6,396 bases of DNA, taken from NCBI GenBank assembly GCA_044375455.1, contig JBILMQ010000209.1, positions 1 through 6,396 of the forward strand, given 5' to 3'. Shown here piece by piece: positions 5,237-6,396 of the stretch (positions are counted from its first letter, which is position 1; each line of letters begins with the position of its first letter). The translations under genes were made by a program, and so were the position numbers. Origin of the DNA: JBEIHX01 sp044375455 (GTDB lineage: Bacteria > Pseudomonadota > Alphaproteobacteria > Caulobacterales > Aquidulcibacteraceae). The notes beneath the pieces were generated by a model. That model worked only from the letters and a program-made list of their open reading frames with translations. It ran no database searches and had not been told where the DNA came from.

Positions 5237-6396
5237 CAAGTGTGTTCGCGCCTTGCGCGACGCGCACGCGATGCAAACCAGATGGCGACGGCGATCGCGC
5301 CGACCAACAGCACAAGCAAAGCCGCATTGTATCGCAGCTGTTGCATCATGCCGTTGTGCATGACCTGGCGCTCGACCCGGTACCCGGCCGGCAAAGCCAG
5401 CACGCCGGATTGCGCGGCATAGACGTCGTAGGCGGCGATCATGTCTTTAAGCCGCTGCGGTTCCGCGCTGGCGAGGTCGCGCGTTTCGCCCGGATCAACC
5501 GCCAGATTGAACAGCCGCCACCCTCCGTCGCCGACGGGCGCCATGTTGCGAACGATCTTGTAGTCGCCTTTGATCAAAGCGGCATTGCCGGAAACCTCGA
5601 CGCCGACAAAATCGTCTGGGCCGCGAATGGCGGCAGCGGCGTCACGCAGCGCTGGCGCGAGGCTGCGCCCGGAAATTGGAACACGCGCATTCGCCGCCTG
5701 CAGCGGCGCGCCGGCGATCTCCAGCACGGTCGGGGCGATGTCAGTCACATGGACCAACGCCCGGCTCTGTCCGCCGGCGGCAACGCCTGGGCCAGAGACA
5801 ATCAGCGGAACCTTCAGGCCCCCGCCGGATGCGTAGAACTTGTAATGCGCGTGCGGCGATGCGATCGCGGTGGCCCATTCCGGCCCGATGAAACCGAGGC
5901 TGCCCTGCTCGCCGAGCCGATCCAGCCTCCAATGATAGCCGTTCAATGGCATCCAGATATTCATGCCCGGCGCATGAACCGGATCGCTGGGTTCTGGACC
6001 ATTGTCGGAGGTGATGATGAACAGCGTGCGATCCATTTCGCCGCGCGCCTCGATGCGGCCCACCAATCGGCCAATCGCCTGGTCCATGGCTTCCAGCATG
6101 CCGGCATAAACTTCCATGCTGCGCGCATAGATCCGTCGCTCCTGGTCGTTGAGATCGGCCCATCGGCGCAAGCCAGACGGCCAAGGCGCGAGCGGCGCAT
6201 CGGGCGGTATCAGCCCAAGCGTGCGCGCCCGCTTCCATCGTTTCGCGCGCAGCGCCTCCCAGCCGCCATCGAAACGTCCGGCATAGGCGTCCGAGAAATC
6301 CCGCGGCGCCTGCACTGGAATATGCACCGCCTGAAAGGCGAGATAAGCAAAGTATGGCGCGGCGCCGGCCGGTTTCTCCTCGATATAGGCCAAGAG
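5236..6396 (-). CDS. Arylsulfatase-type sulfatase with C-terminal membrane anchor (partial, N-terminus outside window)
   Basis: The 386 visible residues are the C-terminal part of a sulfatase, an enzyme that hydrolyses sulfate esters in the periplasm or at the cell surface. Counting from the right edge, HIPVQAP (H25) is the usual sulfatase histidine strand and TSDNGPEP holds the calcium ligands D131 and N132. YKFYASGGGLKVPLIVSGPG follows at about 185-204, then VTDIAPTVLEIAG, SGRSLAPAL and the C-terminal LFNLAVDPGETRDLA. The formylglycine C/S-x-P-x-R motif that defines the active site would lie upstream, outside the window. The TTG at 6393 is an internal leucine codon, not a start. Unusually, the protein ends in a hydrophobic segment at about 358-375 (AALLVLLVGAIAVAIWF) followed by an arginine-rich tail. 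This predicts a C-terminal transmembrane anchor with the catalytic domain outside and the tail in the cytoplasm. It is first of the two visible genes in an operon with the GST-like protein. The substrate is unknown. Confidence 0.92.
   Translation of the reverse strand, partial: LLAYIEEKPAGAAPYFAYLAFQAVHIPVQAPRDFSDAYAGRFDGGWEALRAKRWKRARTLGLIPPDAPLAPWPSGLRRWADLNDQERRIYARSMEVYAGMLEAMDQAIGRLVGRIEARGEMDRTLFIITSDNGPEPSDPVHAPGMNIWMPLNGYHWRLDRLGEQGSLGFIGPEWATAIASPHAHYKFYASGGGLKVPLIVSGPGVAAGGQSRALVHVTDIAPTVLEIAGAPLQAANARVPISGRSLAPALRDAAAAIRGPDDFVGVEVSGNAALIKGDYKIVRNMAPVGDGGWRLFNLAVDPGETRDLASAEPQRLKDMIAAYDVYAAQSGVLALPAGYRVERQVMHNGMMQQLRYNAALLVLLVGAIAVAIWFASRARRARREHT

Noticed and set aside
4589..5422. 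277-codon open frame on the plus strand
   Set aside because: It lies opposite the GST-like and sulfatase genes, both of which have clear conserved motifs; this frame has none.

Overview
The window looks like chromosomal DNA from a GC-rich alphaproteobacterium. This rests on the GC-rich third codon positions, the style of the proteins (a zinc-ribbon-type Nudix hydrolase, an extended GST-like protein, a membrane-anchored sulfatase) and an IS110 transposase of a type I associate with Rhizobiales and Caulobacterales relatives. The genus cannot be named from the sequence alone.

Layout, left to right. (1) Positions 3-314 (+) are the C-terminal part of a Nudix hydrolase that runs off the left edge. 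(2) Positions 315-843 are a non-coding and leader stretch. It holds a 14-bp tandem repeat (about 4.7 copies), a strong GC hairpin, an AT-rich segment and a cluster of four GGTGTC direct repeats. (3) Positions 844-2088 (+) are a complete tyrosine recombinase/integrase with an intact R-K-HxxR-H-Y active site, which marks the left half as part of an integrated element or its remnant. (4) Positions 2089-2456 are a gene-free gap with several small inverted repeats and a repeated GACATGTGT. (5) Positions 2457-3485 (-) are an intact IS110-family transposase, tail to tail with the integrase, preceded by a structured 5' leader. (6) Positions 3773-3988 (+) are a short predicted exported protein that may be a truncated N-terminus. 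(7) Positions 5236-6396 (-, N-terminus missing) are a sulfatase with a C-terminal membrane anchor. It is followed 11 nt later by a GST-like protein (4139-5224, -); the two form a tight operon.

The left two thirds (integrase, repeats, IS110) is accessory DNA. The right third (sulfatase-GST) looks like ordinary metabolic chromosome. The most interesting non-coding signals are the GGTGTC cluster that ends on the integrase start codon, the 14-bp repeat array, and the long imperfect inverted repeat directly against the IS110 transposase start. That inverted repeat could control translation or be part of the IS non-coding RNA. I saw no clear evidence of a wholly new multi-gene system.
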